Shown piece after piece: positions 34,716-43,841 of a stretch of 64,000 nucleotides of DNA (its first letter is position 1; each line of letters starts with the position of its first letter). A program made the translations under genes and the position numbers. The stretch comes from JAOABC01 sp041287495. Its GTDB lineage: Bacteria > Aquificota > Aquificia > Aquificales > Hydrogenothermaceae. The notes beneath the pieces were generated by a model that was not told the origin of the DNA, made no database searches, and worked only from the letters and a program-made list of their open reading frames with translations. The stretch lies in NCBI GenBank assembly GCA_041287495.1, contig JBEULE010000033.1, positions 1 through 64,000 of the forward strand, given 5' to 3'.

Positions 34716-34799
34716 GCCCAGGTGGCGAAACTGGCAGACGCGCTATCTTGAGGGGGTAGTGCCCGAGAGGGCGTGTGGGTTCAAATCCCACCCTGGGCA
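34716..34799 (+). tRNA. tRNA-Leu (anticodon GAG)
   Basis: Class II tRNA with acceptor GCCCAGG/CCTGGGC, discriminator A, D arm GTGGCGAAACTGGCAGAC, anticodon stem CTATC/GGTAG with loop TTGAGGG (anticodon GAG at 34750-34752), a long variable arm and T arm with TTCAAAT. CCA is not encoded. It reads CUC/CUU codons. It runs directly against the 3' end of pmbA with no terminator seen. Confidence 0.95.
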
Positions 34800-34805
34800 T
34801 CTAAA

Positions 34806-36131
34806 TCAATCTCCTGCTATAGTTAAATTTTCTACTAAAATTGAAGAACTTCCTAAATTGCCGTAAAACTTTAAATCGTCTCCAACAGATATAACTTTTT
34901 GCAGTAGCTCTATAAAATTACCACTTAATGTAGCTCCTCTGACTGCTTTAACTATCTCGCCTCTGCTTATTATAAGACCGTTTACTCCTAAAGAAAAATC
35001 TCCAGATATAGGATCTGCAGTGTGAAGTCCCATCATATCTATCACATAAAAAATTTCATCTAATTCTGAGATAACATCTTTTATGTTCTGTTTGCCGTTT
35101 TCTATGTAAAAGTTTGTTATTCCTACAGTTGGTAGTGTTCTAAAATCAGACCTTACAGAGTTTCCTGTAGGTAAAGCTCCTAATTTTTTTGCAGTGTGTA
35201 AATTATGTAAAAATCCGTTTAAAACACCTTTCTCTATAAGAATATTTTTTCTCTTCAAAACACCTTCTGCATCGTAAGTTGAGGACATCAATCCTTTTTC
35301 AAGGATTCCATTATCTACTATTGTTATCTCTTCGTAAGCTACTTTTTGACCAATTTTATCTTTAAATAAGGTCTTTCCTTTTATAAGAGCATCTGCTAAG
35401 AATGGATATGAAAAAGCATCTAAAAGCTCTACCATAGCATAAGGAGGAAATAGAACATACATATTTTTGGTAGATACGGTGGTTGCACCAAGTAGAGATG
35501 TTGAGTTAAAAACGGCTTCCTTTGCTATCTCTTCTAAATTTAAATCAGATATAAATCTCTTTGCGTTATAACTCCAAGCTATCTGTGAATCTCTTCCGTC
35601 AGTAGCAACTGCAGAAACCTTAGCTGAATAAACTGTTCCTATCTCTTTGACTTCTATACCAAGAGAGTTTATTAGGATTTTTTCATATATGTTTTCTGTA
35701 AATGTAGAGCTTCTGACAGATTTTATCCTGTCATTTAATGTTCTTACTAACCTTTCAAGTTCTATAGCTTTTTCTATCTTCTCTTCTACCGGAAGGTTTA
35801 CTGCAAATGTGTCAAAATACTCTATCTCGTTACCTTTTTCTAATCTATCATTTAAAATTATATCTTCTTCCTCTGTAGCTATATCACACAGACCTTTTGC
35901 ACTTTGGATAGCAAATTCTACTGAGTCTTTATCTAATGTAGTTGAGTAAGAAAATCCCTGACGGCCAGATTTTATAACTCTTATACTAAATCCAACATCT
36001 TCAGAAGCTGTAAGTTTATCAATCTTTAAGTCATTAGATTCACTTTTGAGTTTTTTGTTTTTAAAGTAAAAAATCTCCCAATCATAACCAGCTAACTTCT
36101 CTTTGGCTTTTCTAACTATCTCTTCCAACAT
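34806..36131 (-). CDS. pmbA: PmbA/TldD-family metallopeptidase
   Basis: 441 residues of the TldD/PmbA (modulator of DNA gyrase) family, which form a protease that matures small peptides. N-terminal domain with SEDVGFSIRVIKSGRQGFSY, central metal/active region, and C-terminal SGDFSLGVNGLIISRGEIVKAVRGATLSGNF. The HExxxH motif of TldD is not present, so this is the PmbA-type subunit; a TldD partner is not in the window. Its start overlaps the thioesterase gene by 20 bases. Confidence 0.88.
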   Translation of the reverse strand: MLEEIVRKAKEKLAGYDWEIFYFKNKKLKSESNDLKIDKLTASEDVGFSIRVIKSGRQGFSYSTTLDKDSVEFAIQSAKGLCDIATEEEDIILNDRLEKGNEIEYFDTFAVNLPVEEKIEKAIELERLVRTLNDRIKSVRSSTFTENIYEKILINSLGIEVKEIGTVYSAKVSAVATDGRDSQIAWSYNAKRFISDLNLEEIAKEAVFNSTSLLGATTVSTKNMYVLFPPYAMVELLDAFSYPFLADALIKGKTLFKDKIGQKVAYEEITIVDNGILEKGLMSSTYDAEGVLKRKNILIEKGVLNGFLHNLHTAKKLGALPTGNSVRSDFRTLPTVGITNFYIENGKQNIKDVISELDEIFYVIDMMGLHTADPISGDFSLGVNGLIISRGEIVKAVRGATLSGNFIELLQKVISVGDDLKFYGNLGSSSILVENLTIAGD

Positions 36132-36525
36132 CTTTTAACTCCATTTTATCTTTTAAAATTTTTGGAACTTTTATAACTTTCTTTGTTTGAGAATTAACAC
36201 AACAATGTTTTGTAAATCCTTCTGCTACTTTTTTATCTGTAAATATATTATATTTAAAACTAAAAAAATAACTGTCTATACTGTCTAATTTAAACTCTAC
36301 TTTAAATATATCACCAAACCTCAGAGGACTTAAATATCTGATGTTAAGTTCAAGTAGTACAACATCCACTTTATACTCATCTCTCAAAATATGGTAAGGT
36401 AATCCTATACTTTCGAGGTAATAACCTCTACATTCCTCAAAGTACCGTGGATAGTTTGAGTGGTGGACTATCCCCTGGGCATCTGTTTCGTAGAAATTTA
36501 CCTTTCTTTTATATACGAGCGTCAT
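36112..36525 (-). CDS. Acyl-CoA thioesterase, YbgC/4HBT family
   Basis: 137-residue hot-dog-fold protein with the catalytic motif VNFYETDAQGIVHHSNYPRY (Asp of the 4HBT class) and RYLSPLRFGDIF. Family members hydrolyse short-chain or aromatic acyl-CoA thioesters. It starts at the last base of the acidic-protein gene and overlaps pmbA by 20 bases, so it is in the pgm-acidic-thioesterase-pmbA string. Confidence 0.85.
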   Translation of the reverse strand: MTLVYKRKVNFYETDAQGIVHHSNYPRYFEECRGYYLESIGLPYHILRDEYKVDVVLLELNIRYLSPLRFGDIFKVEFKLDSIDSYFFSFKYNIFTDKKVAEGFTKHCCVNSQTKKVIKVPKILKDKMELKDVGRDS

Positions 36526-36941
36526 TATTTTTCTTCTTCTGCTTCTCCAATTAATATTTCTGCTGTTCTTTGTGCTCCTTCTATGAATCCCATTGTTAAA
36601 TCATCAAACTGTATCTCTACAGAAGAAACTTCATCAAATTTACCTGATCTAAATTCTTCTTCCCGAATAAAAGCTATAACAAAACTACCTTCTTCTATAA
36701 GAGATTCCCATGCTTCTCCGTACGGAAGTCCAAAAAATATCTCTTCTTCATCAAATATAGTAGATATTATTAGGTATAACTCTTCTGACTCTTCATCATA
36801 ATCTATATCTACCATTAACTCAGGTTCTTTTCCACTTTCAACGGCTTTTTCTAAATCTTCACTTTCATCAGGGTCTATTAAAACAAAGAGCTTACCATCT
36901 TCTGATAAAACTACTTCATAAGGTTCATAAAAGTTTTCCAT
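36525..36941 (-). CDS. Conserved-looking acidic protein of unknown function
   Basis: 138 residues, extremely rich in Glu and Asp, few Lys/Arg, with no signal or membrane segment. Alternating hydrophobic strands (YEVVLSEDGKLFVLIDPDE, ELYLIISTIFDEEEIFFGLP) suggest a compact alpha/beta fold. ATG at 36941 behind AAAGGAG. I do not recognise the family. It is sandwiched between a phosphohexomutase and a thioesterase and is very probably a real expressed cytoplasmic protein. Confidence 0.6.
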   Translation of the reverse strand: MENFYEPYEVVLSEDGKLFVLIDPDESEDLEKAVESGKEPELMVDIDYDEESEELYLIISTIFDEEEIFFGLPYGEAWESLIEEGSFVIAFIREEEFRSGKFDEVSSVEIQFDDLTMGFIEGAQRTAEILIGEAEEEK

Positions 36942-36972
36942 TTTCCATCTCCTTTTTAATAAAGTTTAAAAT

Positions 36973-38346
36973 TTATTCTATCATAGAGATGGAACTTTTT
37001 ATTAGTTTATCTGTTTTCTCGATGGAAGGCGATTCTGCATATATCCTTAAAACCGGTTCCGTTCCAGAAGCTCTAAACAGTAACCAGCTATCATCTTCAA
37101 AGATTATTTTAACGCCGTCTGTTTTGTCTACTTCTCTTACTTTAAATCCAGCAAACTCTTTTATATCTTCACTTTTAAGTTTATTTACAAAATCTACTCC
37201 TTTATTTCCCTCTACTTTAATGTCTTCTCTCTTGTAGTATGCTTCACCAAATTCCTTAAATAACTCTTTTACAAGTTCAGACATAGATTTACCGTATAGA
37301 TTCATCATCTCAATAATGAGAAGTCCAGATAAAACTCCATCTCTTTCCGGAATGTGAAAACCAAAGCCGTATCCTCCTGACTCCTCTCCTCCAAACGCAA
37401 CTTTCTCTCTAAGCATTATGTTAGCTACATATTTGAATCCTACTGGTGTCTTATGTATCTTTCTCTTTTCCTTCTTTGCTATTCTGTCTGCTAGGTATGT
37501 TGTAGATACGGTCTTTACTATACTTCCCTTTACTTTTCTGTTTCTGATGGTGTGTAATAAAAGTAAGGCATACAGTATTTGTGTATTTACAAACTCTCCT
37601 TTCTCATCAACTATACCTACTCTGTCAGAATCTCCATCGTTTGCTATACCTAATTCTGCCTGTGTTGCTACCACTTTTGCTTTCAATAGAGATAGATTCT
37701 TATCTATAGGTTCCGGATGGTGTCCGCCGAAATACGGATTATGCCAGTTGTTTATAGATTCAACAGATATAAATGTATCTTCAAGGATTGTATTATACAG
37801 ATTGCTACTTGTTGCATACATCGGGTCGTGTATGATTTTCATATGTTTTTGTTTGAATATATTTTTATCAAAATAGTTTTTCAGTCTATCTATGTATAGA
37901 TGTTGTAAATCTTCTTCTTTAAAATCAAGTTTTCCTGTCTTTACAGGATTTTTTCCTATTCTACTTTCTACATCTTTTATTATATCTTCTGTTGCTGGAC
38001 CACCGTATTTACCTTTAATCTTATAACCATTGTATTTGTAACCGTTATGGGAAGCAGTAATCATAACTCCTTCATCACATTTAAGTTCCTTCACAGCAAG
38101 AGATAGAGCTGGAGTAGTTGCTATACCTTTTGAAAGTATAACTTTAAAACCGTTTGAACTAAAAACTTCTGCAACTGCCAAAGCAAAATCATTTGACATA
38201 AACCTTGTATCATATCCTATGATAACCTTTTTCCCTTTCCTCTCCTTTAGAGATTCTACATGAGCCTGTGCTATCTTCATTACGTTTTCAAAGGTGTAAC
38301 TATCTCCTATGACTCCTCTAAATCCATCTGTTCCAAACTTTATCAT
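36973..38346 (-). CDS. Phosphoglucomutase/phosphomannomutase family protein
   Basis: 457-residue alpha-D-phosphohexomutase: active-site serine loop MITASHNGYKYNGYKIKG, metal-binding DGDSDRVGIVD, sugar-binding GGEESGGYGFGFH, and phosphate-binding RASGTEPVLRIYAES. It interconverts hexose 1- and 6-phosphates and feeds nucleotide-sugar synthesis, for example UDP-glucose for ugd. The sugar specificity (Glc, Man, GlcN) cannot be fixed from motifs; the GEESGGYGF loop favours Glc/Man. Confidence 0.88.
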   Translation of the reverse strand: MIKFGTDGFRGVIGDSYTFENVMKIAQAHVESLKERKGKKVIIGYDTRFMSNDFALAVAEVFSSNGFKVILSKGIATTPALSLAVKELKCDEGVMITASHNGYKYNGYKIKGKYGGPATEDIIKDVESRIGKNPVKTGKLDFKEEDLQHLYIDRLKNYFDKNIFKQKHMKIIHDPMYATSSNLYNTILEDTFISVESINNWHNPYFGGHHPEPIDKNLSLLKAKVVATQAELGIANDGDSDRVGIVDEKGEFVNTQILYALLLLHTIRNRKVKGSIVKTVSTTYLADRIAKKEKRKIHKTPVGFKYVANIMLREKVAFGGEESGGYGFGFHIPERDGVLSGLLIIEMMNLYGKSMSELVKELFKEFGEAYYKREDIKVEGNKGVDFVNKLKSEDIKEFAGFKVREVDKTDGVKIIFEDDSWLLFRASGTEPVLRIYAESPSIEKTDKLIKSSISMIE

Positions 38347-38355
38347 AACTTCCCC

Positions 38356-38856
38356 CTAGATAGATTTCTTCTTTTCCTTTATTGAAAGATAAACATTGTC
38401 AAGTAAATCACTTATAGTTTGACTGTAATTTTGAGCTTTATCATCTAGATTTTTGTCCTCAAAGATTATATCCCAAATGTAAGGATTATTTCCTACTACG
38501 GCAGTTCCATCTCCAAGGTCATATATAACCAAACTTACATTTATGTAAGCTAAAGCTATAGGATTAAGGTTTATTAACTGTTCTATCTCTTTTTGAGAGT
38601 ATATATTAACTAAAAAAGTCCTGTTATCTGTATAGATTTGTGAAACAGAAAATCCATACTTAGAAGCTACAAAACTAAACTCTGTAATAAATTCCTGTGG
38701 TTTTATCTTTGGGTATGCTTTTTGTATAACAAGGTCTTTCCTAACTGTATCTACAGCTTTGTTATAAACAAAAAAGTAAATGAAAAATAGAGTTGCAACT
38801 ATACCAAAGCCTGTAATAACTATGAAGGGGATGTTTTTAGTTGTTTTGGTTTCCAT
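38356..38856 (-). CDS. Membrane-anchored protein, DUF302-like
   Basis: 166 residues with one N-terminal membrane span (IPFIVITGFGIVATLFFIYF) and an extracytoplasmic domain. The stretch INLNPIALAYINVSLVIYDL with DGTAVVG resembles the NPxxAyxal.v.dGdGtxVv pattern of DUF302 proteins, often found with sulfur and cytochrome systems. The similarity is weak and from memory. The ATG lies 20 bases inside the end of a 55-residue membrane protein gene (38837-39004), so both are expressed together. Confidence 0.5.
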   Translation of the reverse strand: METKTTKNIPFIVITGFGIVATLFFIYFFVYNKAVDTVRKDLVIQKAYPKIKPQEFITEFSFVASKYGFSVSQIYTDNRTFLVNIYSQKEIEQLINLNPIALAYINVSLVIYDLGDGTAVVGNNPYIWDIIFEDKNLDDKAQNYSQTISDLLDNVYLSIKEKKKSI

Positions 38857-39004
38857 TTTCCATCTGTTGATTCTTCTTTTTTTCCTTTTCTTCGTTATAA
38901 CTTGCCTTTATAGATAGTCCCCAAAGAAGTCCAACTATAATAACCATCCATGTGAAGAATATAATTCCTCCAAGCTCAAACCAATCTGCTAATTTATCTT
39001 CCAT
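38837..39004 (-). CDS. Small single-span membrane protein (55 aa)
   Basis: ATG at 39004 behind GGAGG encodes MEDKLADWFELGGIIFFTWM, continues as one hydrophobic helix (VIIVGLLWGL), and ends with a Lys/Glu/Asn/Gln-rich cytoplasmic tail. The ribosome site, sensible topology and 20-base overlap with the next gene make it a genuine short gene. It resembles in size the small subunits of respiratory membrane complexes but I do not recognise a family. Confidence 0.65.
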   Translation of the reverse strand: MEDKLADWFELGGIIFFTWMVIIVGLLWGLSIKASYNEEKEKKKNQQMENGNQNN

Positions 39005-39024
39005 AACCAAACCTCCAACCTAAA

Positions 39025-40005
39025 TTATACAGATGCTAAAACTTCTCTATATAGATGTTCTTTTGATTTTTGTATAAGTTGATTTTTTATCTCGTAGTAA
39101 TCTCCTATGATTTTACATCCAGCAGCGTCTTTATGTCCTCCACCACCAAAGTATGAAGCTATCTGTTGAACATTTATATTTCCTTTTCCTCTTAGAGATA
39201 CTCTCCATGTTTTCAGGTCTTCTTTCTGTATCATAAGTATTGCAACTTCTACACCTTCTATACTCTTTGCAAAATTTACAAATCCTTCTGTTTCTTCTTC
39301 TAATGCTAAACATTCTTTTATAAAGTCTCTAAAAACTGTCAGTATTGCAATCTTACCTTCTACATGTAGCTCTAATGTTGATAATGTTTTCTGTAATAGT
39401 TTTATCGTTGAAAGTTTGTTTCTTTCAAATACCATCTTTGAAATATAGGATGGGTCTACTCCTTTTGACACCAAGAATTTTGCAGTATCAAATGTCTTCT
39501 CATCTGTGTTGTTATATCTAAAGCTTCCAGTATCTGTTATAAGTCCAGTATACAAACATGTTGCTATATCTTTATCTATTAACTCTTCATTCCACTGTCT
39601 TAGTATCTGTGTTACTATAAATGTTGTTGATGGACTTGCTACTTCTACATAGTCGTATATACTTTCAAACTCTCCACCTCTATGATGATCTATTCTTATA
39701 ACCTCTTTTGCTTTAATTTCAATTCCAGATCTTCCTTTATGTGCAGCATCAACGAGAACAGCAACATTAAATGTCTTATCTATGGGTAGTTTTTTAATCT
39801 TATCTACAGCTGGTAAAAAGTTATATATATATGGTACATCGTCTTTCATTGCTACTGTTACATTTTTGTTTAACTTCTTTAAAAAAAGGTATAAACTTAG
39901 CATACTCCCTATACCATCACCATCTGGATTTTCATGGGTAAATATGAGTATCTCCCCTTCTTCTCTTTTTAATCTCTCTATTATCGGAACAGTATAAGTA
40001 TACAT
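39025..40005 (-). CDS. nrnA: NrnA-like DHH/DHHA1 phosphoesterase
   Basis: 326 residues with the DHH motifs FTHENPDGDGIGSMLSLYLF, LVDAAHKGRSG and IRIDHHRGGEFES, and the DHHA1 nucleic-acid-binding end ASYFGGGGHKDAAGCKI. NrnA-type enzymes degrade nano-RNAs and, in many bacteria, pAp. ATG at 40005 behind GGAGTGGG. It follows the exonuclease gene by 13 bases in the hemB-exo-nrnA run. Confidence 0.87.
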   Translation of the reverse strand: MYTYTVPIIERLKREEGEILIFTHENPDGDGIGSMLSLYLFLKKLNKNVTVAMKDDVPYIYNFLPAVDKIKKLPIDKTFNVAVLVDAAHKGRSGIEIKAKEVIRIDHHRGGEFESIYDYVEVASPSTTFIVTQILRQWNEELIDKDIATCLYTGLITDTGSFRYNNTDEKTFDTAKFLVSKGVDPSYISKMVFERNKLSTIKLLQKTLSTLELHVEGKIAILTVFRDFIKECLALEEETEGFVNFAKSIEGVEVAILMIQKEDLKTWRVSLRGKGNINVQQIASYFGGGGHKDAAGCKIIGDYYEIKNQLIQKSKEHLYREVLASV

Positions 40006-40018
40006 TTTCCCACTCCTC

Positions 40019-40903
40019 TTAGAAAAGAGTTTTTTGTTTTATCTCTTCCTTTGACTTGTTTTTTTCAATATCTTTCATAAGTGATTTAAATCCAAGTTCC
40101 TCAAATATCTGTTTTAATTTAATTAAATCTGGTTTTCCCTTTTTGAGGTCTTCAATGTTTAAATCAAGTTGTGCTTGGTATAAACTTACAAGCTGTTTTG
40201 ATTTTTCTATCGTTTCTCTGTCTGTATTTTCAAAGAATTTTCTGTATTTTTCTGGTAGTTTATCCAAATTTTGTAGTATGTTTTCAATAGAGCCGTAATT
40301 ACTTAAAATTTCGGAAGCTGTTTTTGGACCTATACCTTTTATTCCAGGAATATTATCTACAGGGTCTCCTATCAATGTTAGATAATCAACAAACTGGAGT
40401 GGCTCTATACCGTATTTTTCTTTTATTTTTTGTGAATTGTATAAGATTTCACTTACTGGATTAAAAACTTTGATTTTATCATCTATAAGCTGTAACATAT
40501 CTTTATCAGGTGTTACTACTATAACTTCAAATCCTTTTTTTTCTGCATCTTTTGCTAATGTAGCAATAATATCATCTGCTTCAAATCCTTCTTTTTTTAC
40601 TATTTTTATATTCAGTGTATTTAAAATCTCTTCTATATAAGGTATCTGTATTGATAGACTGTCTGGAGTTTCTCTTCTGTTTGCCTTATACTCTTTAAAC
40701 TGCTTATGTCTTATAGTTTTTCCTTTTGAGTCAAAAACGGCTGCTATATACTCCGGATTGAAATCATTTAGGAGTTTTAATAACATTCTGACAAATCCGT
40801 ATACGGCTCCTGTTGGAATACCTTTTGAAGAAGTTAGAGGCGGAAGAGCATAAAAAGCTCTGTATATGTAGGAAGAAGAGTCTATCAGAAGCAATCTCTT
40901 CAT
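40019..40903 (-). CDS. Stand-alone 5'-3' exonuclease (PolI N-terminal domain family)
   Basis: 294 residues matching the 5' nuclease domain of DNA polymerase I without the polymerase. Motifs include LLIDSSSYIYRAFYALPPL, AAVFDSKGKTIRHKQFKEYK, GFEADDIIATLA, VTPDKDMLQL, and the helix-hairpin-helix IPGIKGIGPKTASEIL. It removes RNA primers and flaps during replication and repair. Free-standing versions occur in Aquificales, where PolA lacks this domain. ATGA-type overlap with hemB. Confidence 0.9.
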   Translation of the reverse strand: MKRLLLIDSSSYIYRAFYALPPLTSSKGIPTGAVYGFVRMLLKLLNDFNPEYIAAVFDSKGKTIRHKQFKEYKANRRETPDSLSIQIPYIEEILNTLNIKIVKKEGFEADDIIATLAKDAEKKGFEVIVVTPDKDMLQLIDDKIKVFNPVSEILYNSQKIKEKYGIEPLQFVDYLTLIGDPVDNIPGIKGIGPKTASEILSNYGSIENILQNLDKLPEKYRKFFENTDRETIEKSKQLVSLYQAQLDLNIEDLKKGKPDLIKLKQIFEELGFKSLMKDIEKNKSKEEIKQKTLF

Positions 40904-41874
40904 TGTTTTAATATCTTTGCTACCTCCTTTGCAAAGTATGTTATTATTATATCAGCTCCGGCTCTCTTCATTGATAAGAGAGTTTCCATTATAACCTTTT
41001 TCTCGTCTATCCAGCCAAGTTTTCCGGCTGCTTTAATCATAGAGTATTCACCACTTACATTGTAAGCTGCAACAGGCAACAAAAACCTGTCTTTTATATC
41101 TCTTATTATATCAAGGTAAGAAAGAGCCGGTTTTACCATGACTATATCTGCACCTTCCTGTATATCTAACTCTACTTCTCTTATGGCTTCTCTTCTGTTA
41201 GCTGGGTCCATCTGATAACTTCTTCTATCTCCAAATGCCGGTGTAGAATCTGCTGCTTCCCTAAATGGTCCGTAATATGAAGATGCAAACTTTGCAGAGT
41301 AAGCCATTATTGGAATATGGTAAAATCCTTCACTGTCAAGTGCTTCCCTTATCGTTTTAACAACACCATCCATCATTCCAGATGGTGCTACCATATCAGC
41401 TCCGGCTTTTACGTGAGAGATTACCTGTTTCCTTGTATTTTCCAGAGTTTTGTCGTTATCTACATCGTGGTTATGTAAAACTCCACAGTGTCCGTGGGAA
41501 GTGTATTCACAGAAACATACATCTGTAATAACATAAAGCTGTGGATAGTTCTGTTTTATGTATCTGACGGCTTTCTGAATAATCCCCTCTTCATTCCAAG
41601 TGTTTGACCCAACTTCATCTTTATGGGAAGGGATACCAAAAAGTAAAACAGCCGGAATATTAAGATTTACAACCTCATCAAGTTCCTTTGACAGTCTATC
41701 AATTGAGTATCTGTATATACCCGGCATAGATGGAATTTCTTTCTCTATGTTTTCTCCATCTTCCACAAATATAGGATAGATTAAATCATTGACAGATAAA
41801 ACCGTTTCTCTAACCAACCTTCTTATGTTTTCATTTTTCCTCAAACGTCTTAATCTGTTTATGGGAAAACTCAT
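40900..41874 (-). CDS. hemB: Delta-aminolevulinic acid dehydratase (porphobilinogen synthase)
   Basis: 324 residues. Condenses two 5-aminolevulinates to porphobilinogen for haem. Shows DVCFCEYTSHGHCG (the metal-binding Cys region), the Schiff-base lysine segments AYSAKFASSYYGPFREA and VKPALSYLDII, and the SPSGMMDG-like APSGMMDGVV motif. Start ATG at 41874, upstream of the exonuclease. Confidence 0.96.
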   Translation of the reverse strand: MSFPINRLRRLRKNENIRRLVRETVLSVNDLIYPIFVEDGENIEKEIPSMPGIYRYSIDRLSKELDEVVNLNIPAVLLFGIPSHKDEVGSNTWNEEGIIQKAVRYIKQNYPQLYVITDVCFCEYTSHGHCGVLHNHDVDNDKTLENTRKQVISHVKAGADMVAPSGMMDGVVKTIREALDSEGFYHIPIMAYSAKFASSYYGPFREAADSTPAFGDRRSYQMDPANRREAIREVELDIQEGADIVMVKPALSYLDIIRDIKDRFLLPVAAYNVSGEYSMIKAAGKLGWIDEKKVIMETLLSMKRAGADIIITYFAKEVAKILKQ

Positions 41875-41892
41875 CTCTTCTCCAAATAAGGA

Positions 41893-42321
41893 TTAATAGT
41901 TTCTCTCTACTTTCTCACCTTCACAAATTTCTTTTATTTGGTCTTTTACAAGTTTTCCATTTTCATAAATCTTTTCGTGAACTTTATGACATTTTGTCTT
42001 TGCATCGTATCCCATTGGTTCTGCCTCATACACACCTCTTCCATCCTCTGTCTGATATCTAACAGGTCTGTTTGATTGAACTGCTTCAACTGCTCCTCTC
42101 TTTGCTATCTCTGATATGGTAGCTCCGGCTATAGCACCTAAAACTCCGCCTATAACTCCACCTTTCCATTTGTTTCCACTTGTCAAGATAGCACCAGCTG
42201 TTGCACCTGTTACAGCTCCAATCAATCCACCTTCATAGGTTGTTTGAGATGGTCTGTAAGTTTCCGCACAACTTGTCACTAAAAAAGCACCAACTACAGT
42301 TAAAGCTACAACTTTTTTCAT
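41893..42321 (-). CDS. Glycine-zipper lipoprotein (SlyB/Rick17kDa-like)
   Basis: 142 residues. A signal peptide ends in the lipobox VTSC (Cys 18), so it should be lipidated and probably reaches the outer membrane. Gly/Ala repeats follow (GGLIGAVTGATAGAIL, GGVIGGVLGAIAGA), typical of glycine-zipper 2TM domains that pack in membranes, then a soluble C-terminal domain with two Cys (KCHKVHEKI, KEICEGEK). Function is structural or unknown. ATG at 42321 behind AGGAGG. Confidence 0.82.
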   Translation of the reverse strand: MKKVVALTVVGAFLVTSCAETYRPSQTTYEGGLIGAVTGATAGAILTSGNKWKGGVIGGVLGAIAGATISEIAKRGAVEAVQSNRPVRYQTEDGRGVYEAEPMGYDAKTKCHKVHEKIYENGKLVKDQIKEICEGEKVERNY

Positions 42322-42332
42322 ATTAAAACCTC

Positions 42333-43031
42333 CTATTCAAATTTAAATTTTATCTGACATAATGATACTATTATAGCAGTTTCCATTTTTAGAATGTAAT
42401 CACCCAGAGACAGTGGCATAAAGCCTTTTTCTTTAAGAAAATTTATCTCACCTTCTTCAAATCCACCTTCTGGACCTATTATAACTGATACATTGCTTAC
42501 TTGTGGAAAATCTAAATTTTTCAATTTACTTTCCTTTTCTTTCTCATAGAATACCACTCTTAACTTATCTTCACTTTTAATATTAGTCAGATTTATAGGA
42601 TTTTCAATAATTACTGGAAATAGTCTCTTACACTGCTTTATTGATTGTAGAGCTATCTTTTCCCATTTTCCTTTTTTCTTTAAGATATCAGAATGTTTTA
42701 CAGCAGATCTTTTTGATATTACCGGAATAAATCTCTTTACACCTAATTGTGAGATTGATTCTATAACATCATCAACCTTTGAAAGTTGATTAGGCATACA
42801 CAGATATAGATTTATATTTAGTTTATCTTCAGGAATTTCTACTTTCTTTAGTTGTTTTAGGACTGCCTGTTTTTTTGTTATCTGTAAAATCTTGCCTTCA
42901 TAGACATTTCCCTGAAGATCGTTAACTTCTACGGTATCACCTTCTTTTAACCTTAAAACTTTAAGATGGTGAAATTCATCATCTTCAATGATCAGATATT
43001 CTCCTTCTTTTCTTCCCAAAAGTCTATACAT
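42333..43031 (-). CDS. rsmE: 16S rRNA (uracil-1498-N3)-methyltransferase
   Basis: 232-residue SPOUT methyltransferase. PUA-like N-terminus (HHLKVLRLKEGDTVEV), middle RFIPVISKRSAVKH with QSIKQCKR, and the knot motifs VIIGPEGGFEEGEI and LGDYILKMETA that bind SAM. It modifies U1498 of 16S rRNA. It abuts the ABC permease gene without a gap. Confidence 0.92.
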   Translation of the reverse strand: MYRLLGRKEGEYLIIEDDEFHHLKVLRLKEGDTVEVNDLQGNVYEGKILQITKKQAVLKQLKKVEIPEDKLNINLYLCMPNQLSKVDDVIESISQLGVKRFIPVISKRSAVKHSDILKKKGKWEKIALQSIKQCKRLFPVIIENPINLTNIKSEDKLRVVFYEKEKESKLKNLDFPQVSNVSVIIGPEGGFEEGEINFLKEKGFMPLSLGDYILKMETAIIVSLCQIKFKFE

Positions 43032-43841
43032 CTACTTAAAAAACCTCTTTACAGCTGTAATAACAAAAAATATAACAGAGTAAACCATAACGATGGTGGA
43101 TCCGGATGGCAGATTAAACTCAAAGGATATAAATATACCGGTTATAACGACAAATATACTTACAATTATAGAAGATATAATTATATTTCTGTAATGCCAG
43201 AAAACCTGTGAAGATGTTGCAGTAGGTAGTATCATCATTGCAGAGGCAAGTATAGAACCTACAAGTTTTATAGACAGAACTATTGCTATTGCCATTAAAA
43301 CTATTAGGCTGTAATACAGAAAGTCTGTTTTCACTCCGGATACTTTTGCTACCTCCTCATCAAAACAGCAGTATAGTAATCTCTGAAAGTATATGTATAG
43401 AAAACCAAAAGATATAACTGTAAATATTCCGAGTATAGTTATATCTTCCCTTGTTATAGTAAGAATATTTCCAAATAGAAAACTGAATAAATCCGAATTA
43501 TAGTTATTTGAAAGTGATATGAGAATAACACCAAAAGCCATAGAGAAAGACAATAGGATACCTATAGATATATCTTCGTGAAATTTTCCTTTCCTACTTA
43601 GAAAACCTATCAAAACTCCAACCAGTATAGCGAATATACTTCCGGTTATAGAGGGAGATATTCCGGTAAGATAGCCTATTGCTAATCCTCCGAATGCCGC
43701 ATGGGATATTCCCACGTTTATAAAAGACCATTTTTTAACGTATATAAAGAGAGATAAAACGGACAGTAAAATAGCAAGGATTAATCCACCTATAACTGCA
43801 TTGAGTATAAAGTCTGTTGTAAGTAACTCTAAAATACTCAA
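43032..43841 (-). CDS. Metal ABC transporter permease (ZnuB/MntB type)
   Basis: 269 residues with about eight membrane spans and the ABC-3 family motif region (GISHAAFGGLAIGYLTG; KLVGSILASAMMILPTATS). These permeases import Zn2+ or Mn2+/Fe2+. The ATPase gene overlaps by 4 bases upstream. The metal is not decidable from the permease. Confidence 0.85.
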   Translation of the reverse strand: MSILELLTTDFILNAVIGGLILAILLSVLSLFIYVKKWSFINVGISHAAFGGLAIGYLTGISPSITGSIFAILVGVLIGFLSRKGKFHEDISIGILLSFSMAFGVILISLSNNYNSDLFSFLFGNILTITREDITILGIFTVISFGFLYIYFQRLLYCCFDEEVAKVSGVKTDFLYYSLIVLMAIAIVLSIKLVGSILASAMMILPTATSSQVFWHYRNIIISSIIVSIFVVITGIFISFEFNLPSGSTIVMVYSVIFFVITAVKRFFK

